Made by a program: the position numbers and the translations under genes. This document shows positions 26,236 through 35,842 of a stretch of 64,000 bases of DNA, piece after piece. The notes under the pieces were generated by a model, which saw nothing but the letters and a program-made list of their open reading frames with translations, searched no databases and had not been told where the DNA came from. The stretch is from Parabacteroides sp. PFB2-10 (lineage in GTDB: Bacteria > Bacteroidota > Bacteroidia > Bacteroidales > Tannerellaceae): positions 148,857-212,856 of the forward strand of contig NZ_JARXWI010000008.1 in assembly GCF_029893085.1 (NCBI RefSeq), read 5' to 3'. Position 1 is the first letter of the stretch, and each line of letters begins with the position of its first letter.

Positions 26236-28110
26236 TTAATATTGAATGGATTTCTTTTGTATGTTCATGCCCCGGAATAGTCCTTCTTTCAGATCGGGAC
26301 CGAAATAGAATCCGGGTTGTGTCGGCTGATTATAGGCTACGTTTTGGGTGGCGATGCTGATGCGGTACACCGGATCTTCCAGGAATGTATGAAAGCGGTA
26401 TTCGGTTGGTATCGTCGACATATACAGGCGCAGCGCCGTGTTGTCTTCCGTGCGCAGCAATACCTCCTCACGCCAGTCACCCACCAGGTCGCCCTGCAGG
26501 CAGGGAGTCGCCTTTGTGCCGTTGTTCGATACGCTGCCTTCAAACACAGCCAGGGGCTCGCAAATGCCTTTCTCCCAGTCATATTTGCTTACGGCGTTTT
26601 TGTCTAATAATTCGCGCAACAGATCGCCATCCCACCAGACGGCCATATTCACCGAAAGGGTACTGATATCGGCTGTGATAACCTCGCCTTTGAGATTGCG
26701 CAGACCTCCCGATTCCCATGACCACATCTCCACCCCTTTATGGGTCGGGTCGATATCGGCAGCCAGGGCACGCCCTACGTCGGTATTGCTCTTTACCTGC
26801 CACAATACTTCGCCCGTGGCGGCATCGCGGAAGGAAGAACCGTCGCGTTTGTTTTCGTGGCAGTCCCATACCTGCAAGCGGGGGTTGGAGGGGTCGAACT
26901 GAGTCAGATGCATCGCGTCGCCATGTCCCATCTGTGTATTATAGAGACCGGTACCATCGTGGTCGATCGCGCAGGAGCCATAGATGATTTCATCGCATCC
27001 GTCGCCATCCACATCACCTACCCGGAGGTTATGATTGCCTTGTCCGGCATAGCTGTTCCAGCGGGGATCGTTGCTGTCGAACACCCAGCGTTGTTTCAGC
27101 TCGCGGCCATCCCAGTCGAATGCCGCCAGTACGCTGCGGGTATAATAGCCGCGACACATCACGACACTTGGGCGTTTGCCGTCTAAGTAGGCTACGCAAG
27201 CCAGGTAGCGATCGCTCCGGTTGGCATGATTATCACCCCAATCCATCAGGTTGCCACGCTGCGGCACATAGTCGATTGTCGCAAGCGCTTCACCGGTTTC
27301 GCCGCTGAACACCGTCAGGTATTCCGCACCGGTCAGGATGCGGCCGTTGGCTGCCCGGTAGTCGGCATCGGGATCTCCAATGATATTCCCTTTGCCGTCG
27401 ATGGTGCCGTCGGAAGTTTTTATCACCACTTCGGCTTTGTTGTCGCCGTCGAGGTCGAACACCATAAACTGGGTGTAATGCGCTCCTGCCCGGATATTTT
27501 TCCCCATATTGATACGCCATAGACGGGTGCCGTCGAGGCGGTAGCAATCGAAGAGTATAGGACCGGTGTAGCCGTCGTGCGCGTTATCGTGCGCGTTAGA
27601 AGGATCCCATTTGAGGATAATTTCGTATTCGCCATCACCATCCACATCGCCCATACTGGCGTCGTTGGGTGCATAGCTGTATGGCTGACCGCTCGGTGTG
27701 GTGCCGTCAGCCGGTTTGTCGAGCGGAATATTCAGATAGCCGACAGGTGCGTTGGCCGGAAGCCTGTAATGGCCCGACGGAGAAAGAGCGCTTCCCTGCG
27801 AAGAAACAGGTTCCACCCGATACTCCGCCGAAGTGTCGGATGTGTAGTTGTCGTAGTAACAGGTGGAGGTGGTTACCGGTTTGTCGGTGAGTCGTTTGTC
27901 ACCGCGATAGACATGGAAACCAACATCCGTCGGATCGGAAGAAAGATAGCGCCAGGAGATGCAAACCTGATCGGCCGACTGGCGAATAGCCACTACGCCA
28001 CGCCCCAGCTTTTCCCGTTGCATGTCATGCAGGTTGTAGGCAGTCTGTGCCGATGCAACAGCTCCGAACGCGAGAAAAAAGAATAAATAGATAAATACTG
28101 TGTGTTTCAT
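26236..28110 (-). CDS. Rhamnogalacturonan lyase, polysaccharide lyase family 11
   Basis: A 624-aa secreted enzyme that cleaves the rhamnose-galacturonate backbone by beta-elimination. It has a signal peptide (about 1-21, ASAQ) and an N-terminal fibronectin-like segment (about 30-125). An eight-bladed propeller follows, with repeated calcium-binding motifs such as GDVDGDGEYEI, FDLDGDNKAEV and GDVDGDGCDEI. The end motif YNQPTQPGFYFG is typical of PL11. It is the second gene of the operon, 12 nt after GH105. The unsaturated products are substrates for the flanking GH105 enzymes. Confidence 0.95.
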   Translation of the reverse strand: MKHTVFIYLFFFLAFGAVASAQTAYNLHDMQREKLGRGVVAIRQSADQVCISWRYLSSDPTDVGFHVYRGDKRLTDKPVTTSTCYYDNYTSDTSAEYRVEPVSSQGSALSPSGHYRLPANAPVGYLNIPLDKPADGTTPSGQPYSYAPNDASMGDVDGDGEYEIILKWDPSNAHDNAHDGYTGPILFDCYRLDGTRLWRINMGKNIRAGAHYTQFMVFDLDGDNKAEVVIKTSDGTIDGKGNIIGDPDADYRAANGRILTGAEYLTVFSGETGEALATIDYVPQRGNLMDWGDNHANRSDRYLACVAYLDGKRPSVVMCRGYYTRSVLAAFDWDGRELKQRWVFDSNDPRWNSYAGQGNHNLRVGDVDGDGCDEIIYGSCAIDHDGTGLYNTQMGHGDAMHLTQFDPSNPRLQVWDCHENKRDGSSFRDAATGEVLWQVKSNTDVGRALAADIDPTHKGVEMWSWESGGLRNLKGEVITADISTLSVNMAVWWDGDLLRELLDKNAVSKYDWEKGICEPLAVFEGSVSNNGTKATPCLQGDLVGDWREEVLLRTEDNTALRLYMSTIPTEYRFHTFLEDPVYRISIATQNVAYNQPTQPGFYFGPDLKEGLFRGMNIQKKSIQY

Positions 28111-28122
28111 GGTAAAAAACCT

Positions 28123-29256
28123 TTATTGTAATTTGTACATTTCGGTAGCCGCAAGCAGGAAGCATCCTACGCCATAGTCTTCAAAGTCAGGGCGGCTGGT
28201 GTAGGTGACAGGCTGTCCGTCTTTCGGTTCTTTCCCCGTTCCCTGCACATAGCCCAGGAATCCGTTGGGGTGAACAGCCTCTTTCACCATCGCATTCCAT
28301 GCTTTTACAACGACCGGAAGGTATTCTTTCCGGTCGAGCAGTCCCTGACGTATGCCCCACGCCATGCCATAGACAAAAAGGGAGGTGCCTGATGTCTCTT
28401 TACCGCCAAAGTTAGTAGGATCGTGCAGGCTAACATCCCAGAATCCGTCTTCCCGCTGACATTGCTTCAGGGCTTTGCTCATAGCCAGAAAATCGTTGAT
28501 ATAATCGTTGCGGTGCTTTTCGTCGGCAGGAATTTCATTCATGACACGCACTAAGGCGGCATATACCCAACCGTTTCCTCTCGACCAGTAACAGTCTTCT
28601 CCGTTCGGTTCCCGGTAAGGAGGACAGAAGTCGGCATCTCTCCACCACAGGCCGTCTTTGGGGTTGTAGAGGCCGTTGTCTCCATGTGTATTGCGTGAGT
28701 AGGCATACATCTCCCACATCTTATCGAAATAGCCCTGTTCGCCGGTGTCATGACCCAGCTTCGCCAGGATAGGCATACCCATCTGGATGGCGTCGATCCA
28801 TGTCCAGTCGTCCACCTGTGGTGTGTTGACCAGCATATCCATCGAGGCCTTTATCTTACGCAGCATTTCGGGTGATTCGGGGCAAATACGGTAAAGGTCG
28901 ATATAGGTTTGCCCGCAACAATGGTCGTCGGCGTTGCGCGTTGTGGTACCGTTGCGCATACCCCATTTGTGGAACGTGGCCCATTCATAGGCATATTGGT
29001 AATATTCTTCCTGTGGATAAATAGCGTATAAAGCCATTAATCCTTCGTAATAGACTCCTCTGGTCCATATATTGCTGGGACGGAATATGTTGACATAGGA
29101 AGGCTGGGTGTAATCGGCATACTTCTTCATAAAGTAGCCATTGACCGATTGAGCGGTCTTAAGGATTTCTTTTCTGGCAGGTAGCTCCTGAGCCTGTGTG
29201 ATACCGCAAGGAAAAATGACTGTGCATAATAAAATGAATGTGATGATTTTTTTCAT
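28123..29256 (-). CDS. GH105 unsaturated rhamnogalacturonyl hydrolase (YteR-like)
   Basis: A 377-aa exported enzyme that removes the 4,5-unsaturated galacturonyl residue from lyase products. The signal peptide (MKKIITFILLCTVIFPCG) starts at ATG 29256. A longer frame to 29376 exists but adds a sequence before the signal peptide and crosses the promoter region. Catalytic-site motifs include DDHCCGQTY, WTWIDAIQMGMP and YWSRGNGWV. It is the first gene of the operon, divergent from susC. It differs from the fused GH105 and may prefer other oligomers. Confidence 0.93.
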   Translation of the reverse strand: MKKIITFILLCTVIFPCGITQAQELPARKEILKTAQSVNGYFMKKYADYTQPSYVNIFRPSNIWTRGVYYEGLMALYAIYPQEEYYQYAYEWATFHKWGMRNGTTTRNADDHCCGQTYIDLYRICPESPEMLRKIKASMDMLVNTPQVDDWTWIDAIQMGMPILAKLGHDTGEQGYFDKMWEMYAYSRNTHGDNGLYNPKDGLWWRDADFCPPYREPNGEDCYWSRGNGWVYAALVRVMNEIPADEKHRNDYINDFLAMSKALKQCQREDGFWDVSLHDPTNFGGKETSGTSLFVYGMAWGIRQGLLDRKEYLPVVVKAWNAMVKEAVHPNGFLGYVQGTGKEPKDGQPVTYTSRPDFEDYGVGCFLLAATEMYKLQ

Positions 29257-29285
29257 GAGACGATATTTGTTTGTATGATTTTTGT

Positions 29286-29461
29286 CAAAGGCAAAGGAAA
29301 CGCACAAAAGGCAGTAAAAAAATGGAATATCATACAAAAAGATTTGACAATCGTACACACCTGTAAAATTGTTCATTTTGCCACATTACTATAAAAGTAC
29401 AGATGTTTGTACAATCAGCCATTCCTTGTTTTTACATTTCTATACAACTTTGCAACATATT
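29286..29461. promoter_or_regulatory. Divergent promoter region of the rhamnogalacturonan locus
   Basis: The 284-bp gap holds weak -7 boxes for both directions: CAACTTTG near 29453 (+) and TGCCTTTG at 29286-29293 (-), each with one mismatch. Two similar palindromic sites lie between them: GTACA-CACC-TGTA near 29353-29365 and GTACA-GATGTT-TGTAC at 29397-29412. These look like operator sites. No regulator gene is adjacent. Confidence 0.45.
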
Positions 29462-29540
29462 TTTAGATAATCATGAAACACAACTAATTCATAGTTCTTA
29501 GTGAGAGAAGTATTTTTTATTTATTAAACTAATATTCTTT

Positions 29541-32500
29541 ATGGAAAGCAGTCAAAAAAAATGGAGGCATTCTTGCCTTACGGACATGTTCCCCAAAATT
29601 TTTATTGTTATGTTGTTCCTGGCATCGGCGACATTTGCCTTTGCACAGGGAAGGTCTATTACCGGGGTCGTTGTCGACGACCTGAATGAACCCGTTATCG
29701 GGGCCAACGTTTCTGTACAGGGTACCACCAACGGTACGATTACAGATATGGATGGGAAGTTTACGCTTTCCGGTGTGGCTGATAATGCGCTGTTGAATGT
29801 TTCGTATATCGGGTATATCACCCAAACCATCTCTGTAGCAGGAAAGAACAACTTCAGCATTACGTTGAAAGAAGATCTGTTGACCTTGGATGAGGTGGTA
29901 GTGGTTGGTTATGGTGTACAACGGAAAAGTGACGTGACCGGAGCCTTGGTACGTGTTGATTCCGAAGCATTAAATGTGAAGCCGGTATCCAATGCCTTTG
30001 AAGCATTGCAGGGTAAAGCGGCCGGTGTGGATATTACCTCCAGCGAGCGTCCGGGTACACTGGGTAGCGTTCGTATTCGTGGTAACCGTTCGCTGACAGC
30101 TACCAATAGCCCGTTGTACGTAGTAGACGGTGTTCCTTTGAACTCGGGTGGTATCGAAACCATCAATCCGCGTGATATCGAGTCAATCGATATCCTGAAA
30201 GATGCCTCTTCTACAGCTATCTACGGTTCCCGTGGTGCGAACGGGGTTATTTTGGTAACGACAAGACGTGGTAAAGCAGGTGCTCTTCGCTTGAACTATT
30301 CCGGATCGGTTACTTTTGAATCATTGGTTGATAAATCACCGGCCATGAGCGCAAGCGATTATATCACCTGGCGTCGTTGGGCTTACCATAATACAGATCC
30401 CGTTGGTAACCCGCGTGGCGATCAGCCTAATTACGAAAAAGACCAGGCTTATTTCTCAGGAGACCCTTATGCTTTAGCAAATGTAAATAAAGGTTGGAGC
30501 GGAAACTCTTGGGACGGTTCTAAAGTGTCTGATACAGACTGGGCAGGTTTTGTTACACAAACAGGTCTTACTCACGAGCACACGTTGAGCGCAAGCGGAG
30601 GTACAGAAAACATGCAAGCCTTCTTCTCTTTCGGTTACCTGAATAACGAAGGAACACAGAAAGGGCAGGAGTATGAGCGTTACAACGCGGCTATGTCTGT
30701 TGATATCCAGGCAAAACCCTGGTTCAAAGCGGGAGGTTCTTTGAATGCTTCCTGGAGTGTACAGGATTATGGTTTCTCACGTACCGGACAAAGCTCTAAT
30801 TCAGGTCCGGTGGATATCTACAATGCCGCCAAAGCGATTCCTCGTTATGCTGTTCCTTACGATGATAATGGTGATATCGTTATGACTCCGGCAGGTTCGG
30901 CAACGAATGTATATACTGTGATCGATGAATGGAAAAAATCAACTGACAACCGTCAGACATTCCGCGCGTTGGGTAGCTTCTATGGGTTGGTTGACTTTGG
31001 AAAGATCTGGGAACCATTAGCAGGTCTTAGCTATAAGATTGCTTTCGGTCCTGACTTCCGTCATTATCGTCAGGGTAACTTCATTAGCTCACAGTCGGCC
31101 GCTAAGATGGGTGGAAAGAACTATGCACGTCAACTGACTGAACGCCATTTCTCTTGGACATTGGATAATATGATTATGTATAGCAATACATTCAATCAAC
31201 ACCATATTGATGTAACCTTGTTGCAGAGTGCGTCGAAATACAACCGCGAAAATGGAAGCATGAGCGCGAATATGATTCCGAATGAAAACTTCATGTGGTA
31301 CAATATGGGATCGGTAGATATTACGGACGCGGCCACCTATGGCGCGGGCATGAGCACCGGTTTGACAGAAAACCAATTGGCTTCTTATATGGCACGTGTG
31401 AACTACTCGTTGATGGATCGTTACCTGTTGACGGTTTCCGGTCGTTATGATGGTTCTTCCGTATTGGCGAAAGGCAACAAATGGAGCTTCTTCCCCTCTG
31501 CCGCTTTAGGCTGGCGTATCGACCAGGAAGAATTCTTAAATACGTATGAATGGCTTGACCAGTTGAAAGTGCGTGTGGGTGTAGGGGTTACCGGTAACTC
31601 TGCCGTAGGTGCTTATTCTACCTTAGGTAATATTCAGTCATTCTTTGTTCCTTTTGGCTCGACATTGACTCAGGCGTATGCCACCAATGAACCTTATTAT
31701 ACCTCTAAATCTGTTTCTTTAGCAAACAAAGACTTGGGTTGGGAAAAAACAACTCAATATAACTATGGTATCGACTTTAGCTTCCTGAGAGGACGTGTGA
31801 ATGGTACATTGGATATTTATCATTCAAAAACCGATGACCTGTTGATGTCTATGGGTATTCCTACCCTGACCGGTTATCCTACTACATTGGCTAACGTTGG
31901 GAAGACAAAGAATCACGGGGTGGATATCACCTTGAACCTGGTTCCAGTTCAGACAAAAGATTTTGAATGGGTTTCTTCTATCAATGCTGCTTATCAGAAA
32001 GATGAAATCGTTGAATTGTCAAACGGTAAAGAAGATGATATCTCGAATAGTTGGTTTATCGGTCAATCTATCGGTGTTCATTACGGATATGACTCGGATG
32101 GCTTGTGGCAGGAATCGGATGCCGCTGAAATGGCAAAATTCAATGAAAACGGCCATAAATTCTCCGCGGGTACTGTCAAACCGGTGGATCAGGATAAAAA
32201 TTATAAGATCGACGAAGACGACCGTGTTATCTTAGGTAACAAAAACCCGAACTGGACGTTAGGATGGATGAATACCTTCAGCTACAAAGGTTTCGACCTC
32301 TCTGTTGAATTATACGGACGTTTTGGTTATATGATCAGCACCGGTGGGGAAGGACAGTTTGGTATGTACAACCAGCGTGAGATCGATTACTGGACACCGG
32401 ATAATACCGACGCGGACTGGCAGAAGCCGGTGTATAGCACAGCGGGGGGTGACTCTTATTCCAGCTTGTTAGGTTTCAAAGATGCCTCTTTTATCAAACT

Positions 32501-32690
32501 GCGTAATATCTCTTTGGGCTATAACCTGTCACCGAAAACATGCCGTTCTATCGGCTTCCAATCCCTGAAGATCTATGCGCAAGCAAAGAATCTTGGTAAT
32601 CTTTATTCATCGGTTGATTTTATCGACTTAGACCTTGGAACAACTTTCTACAACCGTGGTTTCACCTTAGGTATTCAGGTTGGATTCTAA
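29541..32690 (+). CDS. SusC/RagA-type TonB-linked outer membrane transporter
   Basis: A 1,049-aa porin that imports oligosaccharides with its SusD partner, energised by TonB. The order is: signal peptide ending FAFAQG (about 35), a carboxypeptidase-regulatory-like domain (about 37-115, GRSITGVVVDDLNEPVIGAN), a plug domain (DEVVVVGYGVQRKSDVTGAL; the SusC NPRDIESIDILKDASSTAIY box) and a beta-barrel ending IQVGF. ATG 29586 is an alternative start just before the signal peptide core. Its codons are rich in GGT/CGT/GTT compared with neighbours, as in highly expressed genes. The substrate is inferred as rhamnogalacturonan I fragments from the divergent operon. Confidence 0.96.
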   Translation: MESSQKKWRHSCLTDMFPKIFIVMLFLASATFAFAQGRSITGVVVDDLNEPVIGANVSVQGTTNGTITDMDGKFTLSGVADNALLNVSYIGYITQTISVAGKNNFSITLKEDLLTLDEVVVVGYGVQRKSDVTGALVRVDSEALNVKPVSNAFEALQGKAAGVDITSSERPGTLGSVRIRGNRSLTATNSPLYVVDGVPLNSGGIETINPRDIESIDILKDASSTAIYGSRGANGVILVTTRRGKAGALRLNYSGSVTFESLVDKSPAMSASDYITWRRWAYHNTDPVGNPRGDQPNYEKDQAYFSGDPYALANVNKGWSGNSWDGSKVSDTDWAGFVTQTGLTHEHTLSASGGTENMQAFFSFGYLNNEGTQKGQEYERYNAAMSVDIQAKPWFKAGGSLNASWSVQDYGFSRTGQSSNSGPVDIYNAAKAIPRYAVPYDDNGDIVMTPAGSATNVYTVIDEWKKSTDNRQTFRALGSFYGLVDFGKIWEPLAGLSYKIAFGPDFRHYRQGNFISSQSAAKMGGKNYARQLTERHFSWTLDNMIMYSNTFNQHHIDVTLLQSASKYNRENGSMSANMIPNENFMWYNMGSVDITDAATYGAGMSTGLTENQLASYMARVNYSLMDRYLLTVSGRYDGSSVLAKGNKWSFFPSAALGWRIDQEEFLNTYEWLDQLKVRVGVGVTGNSAVGAYSTLGNIQSFFVPFGSTLTQAYATNEPYYTSKSVSLANKDLGWEKTTQYNYGIDFSFLRGRVNGTLDIYHSKTDDLLMSMGIPTLTGYPTTLANVGKTKNHGVDITLNLVPVQTKDFEWVSSINAAYQKDEIVELSNGKEDDISNSWFIGQSIGVHYGYDSDGLWQESDAAEMAKFNENGHKFSAGTVKPVDQDKNYKIDEDDRVILGNKNPNWTLGWMNTFSYKGFDLSVELYGRFGYMISTGGEGQFGMYNQREIDYWTPDNTDADWQKPVYSTAGGDSYSSLLGFKDASFIKLRNISLGYNLSPKTCRSIGFQSLKIYAQAKNLGNLYSSVDFIDLDLGTTFYNRGFTLGIQVGF

Positions 32691-32714
32691 TAGATTCAGT
32701 AATTTAATAGTAAA

Positions 32715-34856
32715 ATGTATATGAAAAATATAAATAGAAAATTATTCACAGCAGTCGTTGCTTTAGCTGCGATAGGCGGCTTCTCTTCCTGTAGCGAAAG
32801 CTTTCTGGATGAAGACTGCAAAACGTCTTATACGACTCAATATTTTGAAACGGAACAAGGACTTCAGGACCTGGCTACCGCGCTTTACGGAAATATACGT
32901 TGGCACTTTGGTTACGAATGGGCCTATGGTATCACGTTGTATGGTACAGATGAATTCACAAGTGCAGCCGACTTGACAGCTGAACCCTGGAATTCTTATG
33001 ATAACCGTTTGCAACCGCTGGATTGTACCAAAGCTTTGGGTGCGGCAAACAATAACTGTCCTCCTGTTTCCGCTTTATGGAACCAGATGTACTACGGTAT
33101 CTCAACGGCCAATACGATTATTGGTTCAGCCGACAAGGTGACCAATGAAGACATTCGTAACAAATGTTTGGGTGAAGCTTACTTCCTGCGTGCTTACAAC
33201 TACTATCGTTTGTTTACTCAGTATGGAGGAGTCGTTCTTCAGACATCTGTGGTGCAAGGTGTGGTAAGAACATTTGAACGCGCTTCGGAAGATGAGACGC
33301 TGGCGTTGATTATCTCTGACCTGGAACAGGCTTATAATTTATTGCCTACGAACAAATGGCGTGGAACCGGTACGTGGACCAAATACACCGCGGCACACTT
33401 CCTGGCAAAAGCGCTGTTGTATCGTCAATCAGAACGTTGCGAAAGCTGGAATAGCAAATACGACGCTTCTACCGACCTGAACAAAGCGATTTCGCTGGCC
33501 GACGAAGTAATCTCAGCTTGTCCGCTCGCGGGTGACTACATTAAGTTGTATGCGGAATGGACCGGTACGGACTGTGCGAACGAAAGCCTGGATGAGATTC
33601 TGATGTCTTGTCAGCACACCTCTTCAGCAACCGGACGTTATGGTAACCGTACCTATAACTATTTCAACCCGCAGTTCTCTAACTTCTCCGGAGGTTGGGT
33701 ACAACGTGGTCAATACATCGGTGGTATGGACTTCCAACGTTGTCGTCCGACAGAATATGCCTATTCAATTTTTGATAATGTGAACGACTCTCGTATGTGG
33801 AAGACGTTCAAAACGGTTTATGGGTTGAATCATATTGCTAAAAAAGCGGATGATGTGATCAGTACTGTTGGTATATCTGCGGATCAGGTTCCGACTCTTG
33901 GCGATCAGGGTATTGTCTTTATCCTAAACAAGAAGGATGATAAGCGCTTCGATAATAAAGCGTATGGTACATTTGGTAATGCAGCCAAGAATACCTCTAC
34001 ATTCGTTAATCCGGAAACAAACAAGTGGGTTCCTAACGCCGCTCCCCTCTATCTGGAAGGAAAATATGCCATGGACCAATATGGTGTAAGCGGTAACGCG
34101 GCACAAGCGAATATGTTCTGCGGTATCAATAAGACCGACGATGGTTCACGTACCGGTGAAAAGAGTGACGCACACCGTGACGTGACCATGGCACGTACCG
34201 GAGAAACCTATTTGATCAAAGCGGAAGCACAAGTGCGTTTGGGTAAATATTCAGATGCGATTGCTACAGTAAATGCTTTGCGTGCCCGTGCGGAATGGAA
34301 ATCGGGTGAAGACCGCGAATTCTATACCGATGGTTCTATGGCTTTTGCGAAATCGGCCGGTGGTGACGCGGATAACTCAACCGCTAGCGCGACAACTCCT
34401 AAAAAGAATAAAGACGAGTCAGGAAAGATCCTGAACAATATGGAAGCCTTTAATGCCTCATTCATTCAGAAGAGTACCTATTATCTGTCAACCGGTATCG
34501 AGCGCACAACAGCTCCTTCCAGCCTGCAGATCGCAAGCCATACACAATTGCCGGCAGAAGACGAAGCGGTGTTGGCTGCTATGGGTGTAAGCGGTGATAA
34601 AGAACGTATGATTAACTTCCTCCTGAATGAGCGTACCCGCGAATGTTTGGGCGAATGGAACCGTTGGGAAGATTTGAGCCGTACGAAAACATTGGTGAAA
34701 CGTGCTAAACTGTACAACCCGGAAGCATCCAAGAATGTGGCTGACAAGCACAACCTGCGTCCGATTCCTCAGGCATTCCTCGACCAGTTGCAAAACGAAG
34801 ACGGAACCAACCTGACTGACGAACAGAAAGCAGCATGGCAAAACCCGGGATATTAA
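32715..34856 (+). CDS. SusD/RagB-type glycan-binding lipoprotein
   Basis: A 713-aa outer-membrane lipoprotein that caps the SusC transporter and binds glycan. The N-terminus has a lipoprotein signal with Cys26 (GGFSSCSESFLDE). TPR-like helices follow, including the SusD motif FLRAYNYYRLFTQYGG and a C-terminal region with LLNERTRECLGEWNRWEDL and LRPIPQ. It is longer than the usual 500-600 residues because of insertions near 270-470 and 560-620. It lies 24 nt after susC, the standard pair arrangement, and is followed by a strong terminator. Confidence 0.96.
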   Translation: MYMKNINRKLFTAVVALAAIGGFSSCSESFLDEDCKTSYTTQYFETEQGLQDLATALYGNIRWHFGYEWAYGITLYGTDEFTSAADLTAEPWNSYDNRLQPLDCTKALGAANNNCPPVSALWNQMYYGISTANTIIGSADKVTNEDIRNKCLGEAYFLRAYNYYRLFTQYGGVVLQTSVVQGVVRTFERASEDETLALIISDLEQAYNLLPTNKWRGTGTWTKYTAAHFLAKALLYRQSERCESWNSKYDASTDLNKAISLADEVISACPLAGDYIKLYAEWTGTDCANESLDEILMSCQHTSSATGRYGNRTYNYFNPQFSNFSGGWVQRGQYIGGMDFQRCRPTEYAYSIFDNVNDSRMWKTFKTVYGLNHIAKKADDVISTVGISADQVPTLGDQGIVFILNKKDDKRFDNKAYGTFGNAAKNTSTFVNPETNKWVPNAAPLYLEGKYAMDQYGVSGNAAQANMFCGINKTDDGSRTGEKSDAHRDVTMARTGETYLIKAEAQVRLGKYSDAIATVNALRARAEWKSGEDREFYTDGSMAFAKSAGGDADNSTASATTPKKNKDESGKILNNMEAFNASFIQKSTYYLSTGIERTTAPSSLQIASHTQLPAEDEAVLAAMGVSGDKERMINFLLNERTRECLGEWNRWEDLSRTKTLVKRAKLYNPEASKNVADKHNLRPIPQAFLDQLQNEDGTNLTDEQKAAWQNPGY

Positions 34857-34878
34857 TGAACAGATATTCATCTTATAG

Positions 34879-34907
34879 AAAAGGCGCCCTTTATGGGGCG
34901 CCTTTTT
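34879..34907 (+). terminator. Terminator after susD
   Basis: Perfect arms AAAAGGCGCCC (34879-34889) and GGGCGCCTTTT (34896-34906) with a short loop, ending in a T-run. It abuts the left edge of repeat copy A. Confidence 0.9.
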
Positions 34908-35106
34908 ACGTTTACCTCAATAATGTAAACAAACATTAAAATATCTATTTTCGTCAAACCCCCTAATTTACGATTTGTAATTTCAGACCGACTTTGCGCG
35001 CAAAAAAGCGGGACTTCGGAGACAAACTCCCGGGAGAAACACTTTTTAACGTATGGATTTGTAAGCAAAACGGGCGTTTTGCTTACAATCGATATTTTAA
35101 CATTTT
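34903..35106 (-). repeat. Dispersed structured repeat (copy A)
   Basis: The best-preserved copy, about 204 bp. It has GTTTAC/GTAAAC arms (34909-34929), the AATTTACGATTTGTAATTT segment, GCGCGCAAAAAAG, CTCCCGGGAG (35028-35037), TTTTTAACGTATGGATTTG and a 26-nt hairpin (35061-35086) with 10-bp perfect arms. It shares the orientation of copies B, C and D. This is the only copy not reading into a gene start: it faces the susD terminator. With the terminator and the rhomboid promoter it fills the 335-bp gap. Confidence 0.92.
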
Positions 35107-35162
35107 CAAAAGTGCTCATATACTGAACGAAGCAATATGATAGACGGCTATCACCTTTTTTG

Positions 35163-35170
35163 TATCTTTG
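35163..35170 (+). promoter_or_regulatory. -7 box for the rhomboid gene
   Basis: TATCTTTG, an exact consensus, includes the TTG at 35168 that would otherwise be a possible start. It fixes translation at ATG 35192. Confidence 0.65.
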
Positions 35171-35191
35171 ACCATTAAAAAAACAATACAA

Positions 35192-35791
35192 ATGATAACC
35201 TATATACTTATCGCAATTACGTTACTGGTTTCCTTCAACTGCTTTTCGAATCGGAATTGGTTGATGAAACTGGCTTTTATACCTTACCGGACGGTTAAGA
35301 ATCATGAGTGGTATCGTTTGATCACCCATGGCTTCGTGCATGCAGACTCCATGCATCTATTGATTAATATGTTTACCTTCTGGTCGTTTGGCACCTATAT
35401 CGAAAAGTATTTCTCCTATATGGGGATGGGGCCTATGGCCTATATCGGATTGTATTTCGGGGGCATGATCGTCGCCTCCCTCTTCGATGTGGTGAAACAG
35501 CGTAACAATCCGAATTTTATTTCGGTAGGTGCATCGGGGGCGGTCTCTGCCGTTCTTTTCTCTTCTATTTTGTTCGATCCGTTTGGGAAAATCCTCTTAT
35601 TTGCCATTTTGCCGATTCCGGGCATTCTGTTCGGCGTTCTCTATCTTGTTTATTGTCAGTATATGGCCAAGAAAGGGGGAGATAACATCAACCATAACGC
35701 CCACTTCTACGGGGCGGTCTTCGGCTTTGTCTATCCGATCCTGCTCAATCCGATGTTATTGAAAGGTTTTCTTTCGCACTTCGGACTTTGA
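35192..35791 (+). CDS. Rhomboid family intramembrane serine protease
   Basis: A 199-aa polytopic membrane protein with six hydrophobic segments. The catalytic dyad is visible as Ser116 (GASGAVSA) and His171 (NHNAHFYGAVFG). The L1-loop WYRLITHGFVHADSMHLLINM is also typical. The product cleaves transmembrane substrates within the bilayer; substrates are unknown. An upstream in-frame TTG lies in the -7 box, so ATG 35192 is preferred. The O-acylation genes follow with their own promoter 22 nt after the stop. Confidence 0.93.
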   Translation: MITYILIAITLLVSFNCFSNRNWLMKLAFIPYRTVKNHEWYRLITHGFVHADSMHLLINMFTFWSFGTYIEKYFSYMGMGPMAYIGLYFGGMIVASLFDVVKQRNNPNFISVGASGAVSAVLFSSILFDPFGKILLFAILPIPGILFGVLYLVYCQYMAKKGGDNINHNAHFYGAVFGFVYPILLNPMLLKGFLSHFGL

Positions 35792-35813
35792 TTGATTATT
35801 TCCTTTTTCTATC

Positions 35814-35821
35814 TATCTTTG
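35814..35821 (+). promoter_or_regulatory. -7 box for the SGNH-SGNH-MBOAT operon
   Basis: TATCTTTG, an exact consensus, 21 nt upstream of ATG 35843 and 15 nt upstream of ATG 35837. It rules out the in-frame start at 35792. Confidence 0.6.
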
Positions 35822-35842
35822 CACCCTCGAAAGAAGATGTGC

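Noticed and set aside
29257..29376. Upstream extension of the GH105 gene at 28123-29256
   Set aside because: It would put 40 residues before a clear signal peptide and would cover the divergent promoter region.
23725..34856. Recent horizontal transfer of the rhamnogalacturonan locus
   Set aside because: No mobility gene, flanking tRNA or direct repeats are visible. The susC/D codon differences fit high expression.
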